Shown in pieces: positions 9,301-16,377 of a stretch of 54,382 nucleotides of DNA. The notes under the pieces were generated by a model. It made no database searches. It had not been told where the DNA came from and worked only from the letters and a program-made list of their open reading frames with translations. Numbering within the stretch: position 1 is the first letter of the stretch; each line of letters starts with the position of its first letter. Origin of the DNA: Candidatus Poribacteria bacterium. Its GTDB lineage: Bacteria; Poribacteria; WGA-4E; GCA-2687025. Made by a program: the position numbers and the translations under genes. The stretch is from positions 1-54,382 of the forward strand of contig JABGQA010000163.1 in the NCBI GenBank assembly GCA_018644665.1, given 5' to 3'.

Positions 9301-11443
9301 CCGGCGTCGGCGACAACGTCATCACCCTGTTGGGCCCATCGCCCGTGATTACCGGAGCAGGGAGTATGGCCGGGTCGCTCGTGATTGCGGTCATCGTGAC
9401 GCGTTGGCCGAACTCGTCGGCGCCGCCGCCCGGGCCGACGCCCGTCACTGGAAGCTCCAGAACCGCGTTCTGGCGCATCGTGATGTCGCCGATGGGGTCG
9501 AAGGTCGGGGCGTCGTTGGTGGCCTCGATGGTCACCTGGAATTCGCGGCGCAACTCGCCCTCGTGTACCCCCGTGCTGCCACCGGTATCCGTGGCGATCA
9601 CGGTTATGTTCACGATGCCGGACTGATTCTCGCCCGGTATGAGCTGGAGCGTGCGTGTTCCACCTGTCCCCTCGATCGAGGGCGGGGGGACGATGAACGG
9701 ATCACTGCTTACAGCCGCCAGGGAGACGAACTGTCCAGCCTCGTCCACACCTCCTCCAGGTCCGACGTTGCCGATTGGGATCGCGAGCGCGATATCTTCG
9801 GTGGACAGGATGTCGACGAGCGCGTCGAACGTCGGGGGATCGTTGATGCCCTCGACCGTCACGGTGAAGCTCGTCGTGTCGGCACGCGATGTCGTAGCTT
9901 CATCCTCCGCGACGATGGTGATGACCGCTGGCCCGACGAAGTCCTTCGCCGGGATCAAGGTCAGTTCGTCCCCCACAACGCTTACGCCCACCCCCGGTTC
10001 GTCGCTCAGCGCCGAGAAGGTCACGCCGGCCTCGTTGACCGCGCTCAGGGCGACGGTGACAGGCGTCTCTTCTGGCGTGGTCTGGTCGGGAACGGACGAC
10101 AGGATAGGCGCGGTCACCGTGACGTCGAAACTAAGATCCGTGGAGAGCCCGGCCGTGTCTGTCGCCGTGACCGTGATCGTGGAGGTCCCCTGCGCTTCCA
10201 ACGCCGGGCGGAGTACTAACTCCGTGCCGTTGAGAGTCGGAGCGGAGATGATGTCTGTGCGGTCAGATTCAGCGGAGTACGTGAGTTGGCTAACGGGGGT
10301 CTCATCGTCGAAAAAGATGGATTCCGTCGCGGATGACGCCAGCTCTATTCGCAGTTCATCGGGGAGGACGCGGACGGTCTGATCGAAGATGATGTCGCGC
10401 ACCGTGGGCGGGTCGTTGGCCTCGGAAACGCCCAAGCCGATGAGGGACAGATGGTCGATCGTGAAGGTAATGAAGGTGGCGCCGCGCTCGACGATCGGCA
10501 ACACCTCGATGGTCCCGCCGGAGATCACAAACGGTATGAGCGTGGCCGGGTCTATGATCGTGCCGTCTTCGAGCGTCAGATCCTGCTGCGAGAACAGGAA
10601 CGTGATATCTATAGGCTCTGGGAAGGACGAGACGACCGTCGTCGAGCGGAGCAGCGTGATGTCGCGTATGAGGTGCGTCTGCGGGACGCTGAATCCAGCC
10701 GGCGTCAGCTTGTTCATGGACGCGTCGCCCGTGGTCGCGACGGCGACCAGCACGAGCGAGTCGCCACCAAACACGGACGAAGGCACTGCGGCCTGGACGA
10801 TGTTGCCGGACGTGAGCACGCCCACGCCCCCTGACGACGGCGCATCGACGGGATCTGAGATCGCGTCGGAGCTAATTGAAATGGTGTAGAAGGTCTTCTG
10901 CCCGAGCGGCACGTCGAGCGACGTCGTGGCCCGCAGATCCGCGTTGATTCCCAGATCCGTGTTGCTGATCCGCGCGGTGTTCCAGAACAGGCCGAGTTCG
11001 AAGACGTCCCAGCCTATCTCCCAGGCGTCGGGCGACAGGGAGAACCCAGCATCGACCACAAGTGTCCAGGACATGCCGACGTTCGGGTCGGCGGGGAACC
11101 CTCGGAAGTCCGACTGGAGTTGCTGGGTGAACGTCGGGTGCGCGTTGTTCAGAAGGTACACGTCCGGCCGCGTGTCGGGAGGCGGAGGCGGCGCGGGCTG
11201 ATCGATGTCGACCGCGGCCCCGAGGGCGAGATTGTCGAAGCCGTCGCTGGCGTCCGGATGCAGGCCGAATTCGAGCACGGGTAGGAACTTCTGCTCGCCA
11301 TTGAGGGAGCCGGACACCTGGATTCGCCCCACCCAGTTCTCCGTGCTGGCGCCCGCAGCGGTGGCGATCCACAGGCAAGCCAGAAGGCACCCAACATACA
11401 GCCCAGCGGTCGCCGCCGGGGCGCGACGAAATCCGTCACTCAT
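335..11443 (-). CDS. Giant secreted cadherin/Ig-repeat protein with dockerin, cohesin and sorting-like modules
   Basis: The 3,702-residue product starts with a signal peptide (hydrophobic GLYVGCLLACLWIATAAG, likely cut after AAGA near residue 32). A unique beta-rich region of about 300 residues follows. Then come dozens of cadherin-like and bacterial Ig-like repeats, seen as recurrent DPDGD, TATD, AxDxxGN and VTDADxD motifs; these are Ca2+-binding sandwich domains typical of adhesins. Near residues 3170-3270 is a fibronectin type III-like domain (VKLSW, YKVYRA). A dockerin-like pair of D/N loops with IIDLVTV helices lies near 3407-3455, and a cohesin-like domain near 3460-3600. The last 95 residues (NYPNPFNPETW, WDGRNAYGERVASG, MRRMVVLK) match FlgD-Ig/T9SS-type sorting tails. 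Residues about 2896-2948 hold an ALERSL micro-repeat. The gene stands alone. The likely role is cell-surface adhesion or scaffolding, which is inference; the ligand is unknown. Confidence 0.9.
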   Translation of the reverse strand: MSDGFRRAPAATAGLYVGCLLACLWIATAAGASTENWVGRIQVSGSLNGEQKFLPVLEFGLHPDASDGFDNLALGAAVDIDQPAPPPPPDTRPDVYLLNNAHPTFTQQLQSDFRGFPADPNVGMSWTLVVDAGFSLSPDAWEIGWDVFELGLFWNTARISNTDLGINADLRATTSLDVPLGQKTFYTISISSDAISDPVDAPSSGGVGVLTSGNIVQAAVPSSVFGGDSLVLVAVATTGDASMNKLTPAGFSVPQTHLIRDITLLRSTTVVSSFPEPIDITFLFSQQDLTLEDGTIIDPATLIPFVISGGTIEVLPIVERGATFITFTIDHLSLIGLGVSEANDPPTVRDIIFDQTVRVLPDELRIELASSATESIFFDDETPVSQLTYSAESDRTDIISAPTLNGTELVLRPALEAQGTSTITVTATDTAGLSTDLSFDVTVTAPILSSVPDQTTPEETPVTVALSAVNEAGVTFSALSDEPGVGVSVVGDELTLIPAKDFVGPAVITIVAEDEATTSRADTTSFTVTVEGINDPPTFDALVDILSTEDIALAIPIGNVGPGGGVDEAGQFVSLAAVSSDPFIVPPPSIEGTGGTRTLQLIPGENQSGIVNITVIATDTGGSTGVHEGELRREFQVTIEATNDAPTFDPIGDITMRQNAVLELPVTGVGPGGGADEFGQRVTMTAITSDPAILPAPVITGDGPNRVMTLSPTPDAGGRVEVTLAATDDGPPGGANVTTFAQVFSVVVGGDNTLPTVTHSGGPFVVAPGEPLVIPLGVIDPDPTSAVVAVTVSSAPSSGNVSTAVDPPSVTYSSNAAFIGTDTFSVTVTDDLGGVSNPLLVSVTVTDGNLPPIAGPVAPVTIARGDSAEIVLTGTDADVGDTLTFAVDTPPEHGTVSVASSTATYTPEAGYVGADLFTFTASDGKATSLPSPVRITVGNASPVVKGGTVATNEDTEVAFTIDATDPDGDDITLALTGAPEHGSLRVTGLAVRYKPDGDYSGSDSFAVTASDGETTSAPATFTITVVEVDDPATLNPSRSLSNLRVAEGDDPRTVAVDTPTPLFLDPDSDVALGATSSDSDVVTVAVTGSQLTLEFGAAGIAIVSVTAAGSDEAATMLVEVQAGAIVNEPPVVTLSRSLTAQEGEEASFTPSVTDPDGDVLTFELVGVEAASGEGSEPTVTVDSETGETTVLVDDIEGARAQFRVEIQVTDGVNDPVEIATVVSVTPSNSAPTIDAPGAVEVAVGESVRIPVEVTDADTDDEITITAVLRTRSDADVVDAMASVIRSFNAADATVSGDERSKTLTLGPGGRLDGKLIGIQWFGDDGTTSVSATTEISVGADVNRPPVIAPIDDVVAAEGESIRIPVAVSDPEEGDVALSVSGLAEGATFEELASSIVWVDIGYDRAGAYTFSVRAVDDGGLTATESVRVDVLDVNRPPVLEFTPLATGTATLRLQQGGTIPDTVTLTRGERSAFRVGVTDADGDTLRLEARGLPAWVRVTRDDDPDAPRVTLVFEPPRDAEGFSLVLIATDGGGQRASASIEVGLEGVANVAPVIDALQPVTVVEGEVVAFTVSASDADGDALTVVGAPLPARATFEAGTFEWTTAQGDARDDDYAITVTVDDDNGGVSETLVFVTVLDAPNRVPTLTDLSDIVLTVGEETTANLLAAAADEDGDPLTVELNTSFPPTQMSFDDATGELTLSPEPESDGAYRAAVTAVDGRGGQATRSFLITVLPDELIADGDPEILEAFVSPSIGTAADTYEFVTVFRNPAGDVPAVANLFVTDADGFEREAALTPDADADLGQGASFGATLTLPAGVYAFRVVASFGLTLLERDGDGPTVTDAPIAISALTPTGATDDIAVGFEIDNPTPGETVSLTVEYRREGDDAWSPASVSGDVHGLASGTHELTWMSHVDAPDETGALYQLRASVVDRGERVSSGFPVINAPPPAPTLDPLAPSAALSLVVTGAGQTPGGLVTLYIDGRTEAQAKADADGAFRFVTADLTEGAHDLWATVELLGLTSAPSGVVVAAVDTAMPSVEILAPARGSIINTLDALISFKVDYGLSGGEPDEVTVNLNGRAVGVTFDAVAGIFSARKRVFDERAYLITVRALKRNGLAATEAWTFIASLAADDELPPDGTSFRPLGSIRETQPEIRLTVSDAAAGTDPDSIVVQLDGLEIATEYLPADDRSGAVVGQTPEALTDGEHTITATFADLAGNEGSAEWSFVVTTVAPDAPTIETPDVVTAQQPVTVSGSALPLVDVVVTDGQSVLSTTNADADGAWTAEVSFDADGSHDVVAQARDALGSLSDPSNAMAILLDREPPGLRVVTPTPGSATGSLTPTISGVIADGVSGVESASVTLTVNGETVPAGYEAAQGAFSYTPDPELQDGEEVLLTLSAEDIAGNVALLAGAFTTDTRLADVTPPVILSPRVNGVDMTPGAETQVAVTDLDIEFRATDDLSGVARIYVSYDGESIDPAIEGDVASFSVQDAEEGSHAVVLGVEDVAGNQGDPVVLGILVRTQLTPPTLELPTATNIPDLLVTGAGVPEGVTTTVFVNGLPVATSVQGDRLTGGPARLAEGANVVSVTITDEADNVATSEPRTVVLDVTAPLVGFVSPTPDAAIDAGADTLRAQVSDAIGIDAASAVLTLDDAVVQGEFLDDATIEYVADDAFGVGRHFASIVVRDLAGNEARRGLAFVVDGSAPEVAGIVPADGEIVPSLTPLVAATIVDDDVDLSTLDVLFGPEDGALQSVLSDPSFVLDLNLGQFGFAPSLEDRASYQVLVRVSDGVGNPAELSWTFHVDTDAEDVGEPAITILFPAPGQTIGDTGLDTLAFSVGAAGGIDSVAIFVNDPRGDTPLSLGRLVDEGIAEFNRLTGVVIIHGRRLFAPYQAGRSPTFSLDPLELNALERSLTGGSGASFDPLELNALERSLGSDTGGGANVAALERSLTTSPGLLGVGENTMGVQALDLAGNVSFASWSFSVSLDPPAAPTFDALPELTNQQSSVVTGHIPGLAGSGALPITLSLRVNGVTSGRLDVETEDGEFAFASVPLNVGENTITATAQDVAGNLSDRSGPLTLVVDSQPPTVSLNPIASTTALLELTVTGSVRDDRAGDLSQLSLVLNGDETQIDVVQGAFSGSAALDQPRNTVFVRAVDAAGNVTDTDEVTVSRDVNAPATAPASLTVLPAETTRGVKLSWAADPGAHSYKVYRATLSFQVAEGMTPIADNVVDASYVDSSAAEGQTFYYAVASVDGAGNSDPARLSPVTNATLIRERGGSATLGDGTRLVMQRRGLFPNILIPGVVEITTPAELPSLSRAIEGSAREVTVRDPKGVVAETFVQPARFTIPVPAGVVITAESPVAHLLARTIWAGLDSTRDAPGRAVTASIPGSATIRLGETGEVILLGDIDRNGVVDIIDLVTVGRLFGTSADPGAPADVNGDGSISIIDLVTVASQFGERIAQAAPARLATTDPVVRVTLEAEPLDGGMTEVVVVAESTMPLAGYSLKLSSVAAPRVEPGDALGASSFWMTPRLAHTAAGTIVDLAAARLGQMDESHARGSGVLTRLVVQGDPATALRSIRVDAAQFSDGDGRLLPFDWARTTVATYRTALHPNYPNPFNPETWIPFSLDAEGEVRIRIYDARGSLTRELHLGSRPAGSYRSRDEAAHWDGRNAYGERVASGVYYYEFIAAGRSMVRRMVVLK

Positions 11444-11905
11444 GATTCCGGCTCACTGTTTTCCCTATTCTGCCAAGACGGCCGGCCGCGAGATTACACC
11501 GCGCGGAGCCCTACGGCACAGGCGGACGTTCGCCGCCACGTCCCTTAAACGATAGCAGACCGGGAAGGTTGAATCAGCGGGCGTGTGTAAGGAGGCAACT
11601 GCGGCGCCAGTGTAGGTCGGATGGAGGGCAGGTCGGCGCCTGGGCATCGGTCTCGCATGGCTCCCGGCGTTCGCGTTCAGCGGACAGGAGGAACAAGCGT
11701 CGCTGTCCAAGCCTGTTGAACGCCAGGGACGATCGAGAGGGTTTACCAGCGTCGGCGAACAATGGGCGCGAAGACACCGGAGTGTATCGGACCAGCGCAG
11801 GCACGCCGCCGGCGGGCGTCTGCCGGGCGGGACTTTCCGCGCGGCCGCATGGGCGTGCACAATGGCTCCCTCGTGGAGGGACCGCGCGACAACCTGGAGG
11901 CGCCC
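11444..11905. other. Divergent intergenic region
   Basis: This spacer lies between the giant minus-strand gene and the plus-strand PhyH gene. It should hold both promoters, but I cannot pick convincing -35/-10 pairs. A perfect AAGGAGG occurs at 11589-11595 with no ATG, GTG or TTG at usable distance, so no small gene is called. The open frames that cross it have low-complexity Arg/Pro/Ala-rich products, typical of GC-rich non-coding DNA. Confidence 0.5.
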
Positions 11906-12676
11906 GTGCTGAGTCAGACACAACTGGACGCGTTCGAGCGAGACGGGTATTACGTCCTGGAGGGCGCGGTCGACGACGAGACCTTAGACGCCATCTGCTG
12001 CGAAGCTGCGGCCCTCGCCGCCTACGAGTCGGCGGCCACCCAAAGGCGAGTGTGGCATGAGCGGGCGCTGTTCCGTCGCAAGGCGTTCCGGGATCTTCTC
12101 GATGCGGCGCCACTCGTCGCGGCCGCGGAGGCGTTGCAGGGGACGGACGTGCAACTGCTGGCGCTGGACCTCCTCCTTGTGCGCAACGAGGACGATGGCA
12201 TCGGTTGGCACCGTGACGTGCAGTTCGTGTGCAACAAGACCATCTCGATCAACACGGGCATCTACCTGCAGGACCTGACGGACGATGTAGGGCCGTTGCG
12301 GGTGCTCCCGGGCAGCCATCGGCGTGAGGGCGCCCCACCGGCGAGGGGCGCGGACCCTCTCGACGGCGAGGTCACCGTCTACGCCAAGGCGGGAGACGCG
12401 GTGTTCTTCGACGCCGCGCTACTGCACGCGGGTGGTCGTAACCGCTCGGGGCGTGACCGTCTCGCGCTGTTCCCGTACTTCGGGCGGTACTGGGTCAAAC
12501 GAATGGACAACTACTTCACGCAGCCACTGCCTGCCGACCTGCTGCACACGAGCGACCCGATGAAGCGCCAACTCCTGGGTCTCAATCTGCGTCCGGGCGT
12601 CGCGAGCTACCACGGCGATGGCGAGGGATATAACCGATCCCGCGGCGAGGAGGGGATCGACTTCCCGACTGGCTGA
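11906..12676 (+). CDS. Phytanoyl-CoA dioxygenase (PhyH) family protein
   Basis: This is a 256-residue Fe(II)/2-oxoglutarate-dependent oxygenase-like protein. The facial triad is visible as GWHRD (H102, D104) and a distal histidine in LLHAGG (H174). A 2-oxoglutarate-binding arginine candidate follows in GRDRLALF. The family hydroxylates small molecules such as acyl-CoAs, ectoine or natural-product intermediates; the substrate here cannot be read from sequence. I chose the GTG at 11906 because GGAGG (11896-11900) lies five bases upstream and the protein then starts with the usual LSQTQLDAFERDGYYVL. In-frame upstream starts at 11762 and 11849 lack a ribosome site and add Arg-rich sequence. The gene is followed on the same strand, after about 290 bases, by a DUF6785-type membrane protein. 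Family assignment is firm. Confidence 0.88.
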   Translation: MLSQTQLDAFERDGYYVLEGAVDDETLDAICCEAAALAAYESAATQRRVWHERALFRRKAFRDLLDAAPLVAAAEALQGTDVQLLALDLLLVRNEDDGIGWHRDVQFVCNKTISINTGIYLQDLTDDVGPLRVLPGSHRREGAPPARGADPLDGEVTVYAKAGDAVFFDAALLHAGGRNRSGRDRLALFPYFGRYWVKRMDNYFTQPLPADLLHTSDPMKRQLLGLNLRPGVASYHGDGEGYNRSRGEEGIDFPTG

Positions 12677-12968
12677 GATCCGCTGGCGTGAGGCGAGCTA
12701 GCGGCCCGCCATGCCGCTGTTGCAGGGGTCTCCCTAGCGCCCCTCGTCACCATCCTCTGCCAGGGAAGGCCTACGCGCGCGCCCCTCGGTACGCTGGAGG
12801 CCCGGTCGTCGCTAGCGGGCTGTACGTGTACGAATTGCACGCGGGCGAGGCCCGGTCGGTATTGCGGATGCCCCTGGTGACGTACGCGCGTCGCGGCGTC
12901 CCGCAGACGCGTCGCACTCTCTGTCGGTGCATAATGACCGCGCAGAACGCGACAGGCGATGGGGCGCC

Positions 12969-14906
12969 GTGAAATCGACCGAGCAACACACGCGTGGGCG
13001 GGGAGGCGAGGGCGTCTCCCTGCGCGCCGTCGTCGTCGCGCTTGTGCTGACCGTGCCGAACTCGTACTGGCTCATGATCAACTGGGGGCCGAGCGGGTAC
13101 GGCAGCGGTCAGAGCTTCCCGACGGTCATCACGGTCTACTTCAACGTCGTCTTCGCGCTGCTTCTGCTGCTGGCGTGGAACGGCGTCGCGCGGCGGGCGG
13201 CACGACGGCTGGCGTTCTCGGACGTCGAGCTGTTCGTCATCTACATCCTCCTGTCGGTGGCGTCTTCCATCGCCGGTCACGACACGCTGCAGATCCTCTG
13301 GCCGCTGCTGACGTATCCCGCTTGGTTCGCCACCGAGGAGAACAACTGGGCGGAACTGTTCGACCGGTTCCTGCCGGAATGGCTCGCGCCGAAGCACAGC
13401 GACGCGCTGCGACACCTGTTCCTTGGTGACTCGTCGCTCTACACGGGCGAGCACATTCGAGCTCTGCTGGGGCCGGTGCTCTGGTGGTCGTCGCTGGTGG
13501 TCGTCGTGACCACCATGATGCTGTGCCTGACCACGCTCATCCGGCGGCAGTGGATCCTGCACGAGCGGCTGAGCTACCCGGTCATCCAGATTCCGCTACA
13601 GCTCACCGACGAGGGCGGCAAGCGCCTGTTTGCCAACCGCGCGTTCTGGGTGGGGTGCGCCATCGCGGGTGGCATGAATGTCGTCAACGGCATCCATCAC
13701 CTCGTCCCGGCAGTCCCGGGGCTCGGCGGGTCGCGCGACCTCGCGTTCGAGTACAACGTCAAGCCGTTCACCGCGATCGGGCGCGTGCCGCTGGGCGTCT
13801 ATCCGTTCGTCATTGGGCTGAGCTACTTCATCCCGCTGGACCTGTCGTTCTCGATCTGGTTCTTCTTCCTGTTCGACAAGCTGCTGCGCGTCTTCGGCGT
13901 CATGGCGGGCGTCGATCGCGTGCCGGGCTTCCCGTTCCTGGAGCCGCAGTCGTTCGGGGCGTGGTTTGCGCTCGGCCTCGTGGCGCTGTGGACATCGCGC
14001 CGGTTCCTTGCAGGACGTGTGCGTGCGGCCTTTCGTGGCGTTGGGGACGCGCCGTCGGAGATTCGGGCCACCCGCGTGGCACTGACGGTATTCGCAGGTG
14101 GGGCCCTGTACGTGCTGCTCTTCTTCCTGCGGGCGGGGATCGCGCCGATCGTGACCGCGATTTACGTCGGGCTGATGCTCACGCTCGGGCTCGCCGTCAC
14201 ACGCGTACGCGCCGAAGTCGGCCCGCCATCGCACGACATCCCGTGGCGACCGGACAAGGCCCTTGTGTGGTTCACCGGCACGCGCTGGGCCGGCCCGGAG
14301 GCGCTGAGCGCGTTCAGCGTGTTCCACGGGTTCAACCGGTCGTACCGAAGCCACCCGATGCCCATCATGCTGGAGGGCTACAAGGGCCTCGACACGAAGG
14401 GCGCCCGACGCGGCGGATTCGCGATCGCGATCGTGCTCGTGACCGCTGTGGCTACGGTGTCGTCGGCGTGGGCGTACTACGCGCAGGGGTATCACTACGG
14501 CGCGCAGTCGTACGGCGAGCAGGCACAGTGCATCTGGACGTACAACCAACTCGCCGCGTGGCTGAGCGCGCCACAGGGGATCTCGGGCGGCGATGTTGCC
14601 GCGTCGTTGGCGGCGATGGTCTTCACTGTGGGCCTCATGGCGGCGCGCCGCAGCCTCGTGTGGTGGCCCTTCCACCCGGCCGGCTATGCGCTGTCCGCGA
14701 GCTACTGGAATACGCGGTGGTACTGGTTCTCGATCTTCCTCAGCTGGGGACTGAAGCTGTGCGTGTTCCGCGTCGGCGGGCTGCCGCTCTACCGGCGGTC
14801 GATGGCGTTCTTTGTGGGGCTGGTGATAGGTGAATTCACGACCGGCGCGGTGTGGACGCTCATCGGGATCGTCGCGGAGCGGCCGATGTATCGGATCATG
14901 TGGTGA
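12969..14906 (+). CDS. DUF6785/DUF6784-type multi-pass membrane protein
   Basis: The product is about 645 residues with a dozen or so hydrophobic segments, so it is an integral inner-membrane protein. It resembles the DUF6785 family of Poribacteria and Planctomycetes: an NSYWLMINWG start, VYFNVVFALLLLL, FVIYILLSVASSIAGHD in the second segment, WFATEENNWAELF, then RLSYPVIQIPLQLTDE and a long C-terminal half with FNRSYRSHPMP. The layout is reminiscent of oligopeptide-transporter-like permeases, but no transport substrate is established. The GTG at 12969 is preferred because the polar N-terminus leads directly into the first membrane segment; an upstream GTG at 12927 has no ribosome site. It ends convergently with the TolB-like gene. 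Function is unknown; family recognition comes from motif memory. Confidence 0.75.
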   Translation: MKSTEQHTRGRGGEGVSLRAVVVALVLTVPNSYWLMINWGPSGYGSGQSFPTVITVYFNVVFALLLLLAWNGVARRAARRLAFSDVELFVIYILLSVASSIAGHDTLQILWPLLTYPAWFATEENNWAELFDRFLPEWLAPKHSDALRHLFLGDSSLYTGEHIRALLGPVLWWSSLVVVVTTMMLCLTTLIRRQWILHERLSYPVIQIPLQLTDEGGKRLFANRAFWVGCAIAGGMNVVNGIHHLVPAVPGLGGSRDLAFEYNVKPFTAIGRVPLGVYPFVIGLSYFIPLDLSFSIWFFFLFDKLLRVFGVMAGVDRVPGFPFLEPQSFGAWFALGLVALWTSRRFLAGRVRAAFRGVGDAPSEIRATRVALTVFAGGALYVLLFFLRAGIAPIVTAIYVGLMLTLGLAVTRVRAEVGPPSHDIPWRPDKALVWFTGTRWAGPEALSAFSVFHGFNRSYRSHPMPIMLEGYKGLDTKGARRGGFAIAIVLVTAVATVSSAWAYYAQGYHYGAQSYGEQAQCIWTYNQLAAWLSAPQGISGGDVAASLAAMVFTVGLMAARRSLVWWPFHPAGYALSASYWNTRWYWFSIFLSWGLKLCVFRVGGLPLYRRSMAFFVGLVIGEFTTGAVWTLIGIVAERPMYRIMW

Positions 14907-15068
14907 GCTAAGTGGCGTGGCTGTATGTCCATGCGCTGTGCCGTCCTGGCGCTGGAAGGTGGCAGGGGATGGGAACCGGGGCCGTCAACTCGCGGTAGCG
15001 TTACCTCCATCGGCTTCAGACGCGGATCATCGGGGTCGAGGCGGCCAGCAGAGATGCCCTTGGTGTAG

Positions 15069-15084
15069 GCCGTCGTGCGACGGC
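15069..15084. terminator. Stem-loop between convergent genes
   Basis: A perfect inverted repeat, GCCGTCG (15069-15075) and CGACGGC (15078-15084), lies in the 290-base gap between the convergent DUF6785-type and TolB-like genes. It fits a bidirectional stop, but it lacks a T tract and the tight loop would open one base pair. Treat it as a weak candidate. Confidence 0.3.
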
Positions 15085-15196
15085 GCCGCCGGTGTGGACA
15101 GGCGCGCGGGATGGACGCCGCCCCTTCGTTCCGGGTCACCTTGCCGTCCTGCCGACATGATGCCGGTCGCGCGACGCCCACGAGGGCTCGGAGCCG

Positions 15197-16135
15197 TCAC
15201 GGCGCTGAGAGTTCTAAGAGGATGGCCGACAGATCGAGTATGCCCAGTTCGTAGTCCATCATGGGCATGTCCTCCTGCGACTGTCCTCCGTCTCGCCCCC
15301 ACATGACGGCGATCTGGCGTCCCGTGGGTGACCAGGTCACGTTGATCAGCCGCTCCCCGCTGACCCTCGCCAACACGGCGACATTCGATCCGTCTGGATT
15401 CATGACGTAGATGGGGCCGTCGTCATCGCGGGTTGAGTTGAACGCGATCTTGCTCCCGTCCGGGGACCAACAGGGAGCGTAGTCGGTCGCTTCGTGTGTG
15501 GTCAGCCGGACCTCGTTGGCGCCGTCTGCGTCCATGATGTAGATGTCGCCATGTCCGTGTCGGTATGTAACGAACGCGATCCTCACCCCGTCGGGCGACC
15601 AGGCGCACGACCCATCCGATCCCCCCGATTCCGTGAGTCGCATGGCAGCAGATCCATCGGCTGCCATGGCATAGACGTTCCAGTCGCCATCGCGATCGGA
15701 GGAGAACGCGATACGCTCGCCGTCGGGCGACCAGGCGGGAGCGGAATCCCACCCGTCGTCGTACGTCAACCTCACGGGCTCGGAGCCGTCGGCGTTCATC
15801 ACGTATATCTCGTAGTCGCCGTCGCGCTTTGTCGAAAGCGCGATCTTCGTGCTGTCCGGGGACCACGTCGGGTATTCGTCCTCCGCGGGATGGTCCGTTA
15901 GGCGTGTGACCGTCGCTCCGTTCACCGTGACAGCGTAGATATCCCCACGCACGATGGGATCGGGATAGTCGCCATAGAACGCGATCCTCGTGCCGTCTGG
16001 GGACCACTGCGGCGCGCGGTCCACGAGTTCGTTGCTCGTGATCTGGCGCATTGGGCTGGGTTCTCGCGTCGATGCGACGCCGGCGGACAGGAACGTCAGC
16101 AGCACGGTCATCACAGCGTGGCCGCGCATCATCAT
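15197..16135 (-). CDS. Secreted TolB-like six-bladed beta-propeller (PD40 repeats)
   Basis: The 312-residue protein has an N-terminal signal peptide (MMMRGHAVMTVLLTFLSAGVAS). Six PD40/WD40-like blades follow, each with a WSPDGxxIAF core and a DGDYEIYVMNADGS strand. This is the TolB C-terminal propeller fold, but the TolB N-terminal domain is absent, so this is not the Tol-Pal TolB itself. Such stand-alone propellers are periplasmic or secreted binding proteins. Three consecutive ATG codons mark the start; the first (16135) is preceded by AAAGGGAG at a suitable distance. A longer in-frame extension upstream is Arg/Pro-rich and unlikely. It is divergent from lexA and convergent with the DUF6785-type gene. 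The ligand is unknown. Confidence 0.85.
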   Translation of the reverse strand: MMMRGHAVMTVLLTFLSAGVASTREPSPMRQITSNELVDRAPQWSPDGTRIAFYGDYPDPIVRGDIYAVTVNGATVTRLTDHPAEDEYPTWSPDSTKIALSTKRDGDYEIYVMNADGSEPVRLTYDDGWDSAPAWSPDGERIAFSSDRDGDWNVYAMAADGSAAMRLTESGGSDGSCAWSPDGVRIAFVTYRHGHGDIYIMDADGANEVRLTTHEATDYAPCWSPDGSKIAFNSTRDDDGPIYVMNPDGSNVAVLARVSGERLINVTWSPTGRQIAVMWGRDGGQSQEDMPMMDYELGILDLSAILLELSAP

Positions 16136-16311
16136 GTGGCTCCCTTTCGCTCTCGTACGACACGGGCGAGGCGGCTTTGGCGATTCATGCCTTGAGAGTG
16201 CACGCGGCACAAGGGAGCCCTCGGTGAAGGGCGAGCGGGGTTCCGCCGCGCGTACGTCGTTACCGGCGTCCAGACGTCACGCACAGTTGCGCGCGCCCCA
16301 CCCGAATACAG

Positions 16312-16340
16312 TTGCACTCGCCCCGTCGTACGCTTATACT
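16312..16340 (+). promoter_or_regulatory. Putative sigma-70 promoter of lexA
   Basis: TTGCAC (16312-16317) and TATACT (16335-16340) are separated by exactly 17 bases and lie 37 bases upstream of the lexA ATG. The -10 matches consensus at five of six positions and the -35 at three. The AT-rich ACTAGTTCATATC at and just after the -10 is where a LexA operator would be expected for autoregulation. The operator of this lineage is not known to me, so that part is inference. Confidence 0.5.
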
Positions 16341-16377
16341 AGTTCATATCTACTACCCAAAGGCCGGAGGCATCCTC

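Noticed and set aside
11569..12060. Plus-strand open frame with a perfect AAGGAGG near its start
   Set aside because: No usable start codon lies at the correct distance from the AAGGAGG; the frame overlaps the real PhyH gene and has non-protein-like composition.
13596..14675. Long minus-strand frame opposite the DUF6785-type gene
   Set aside because: Its sequence is Arg/His/Glu-rich and repetitive in composition, while the plus strand encodes organised membrane helices.
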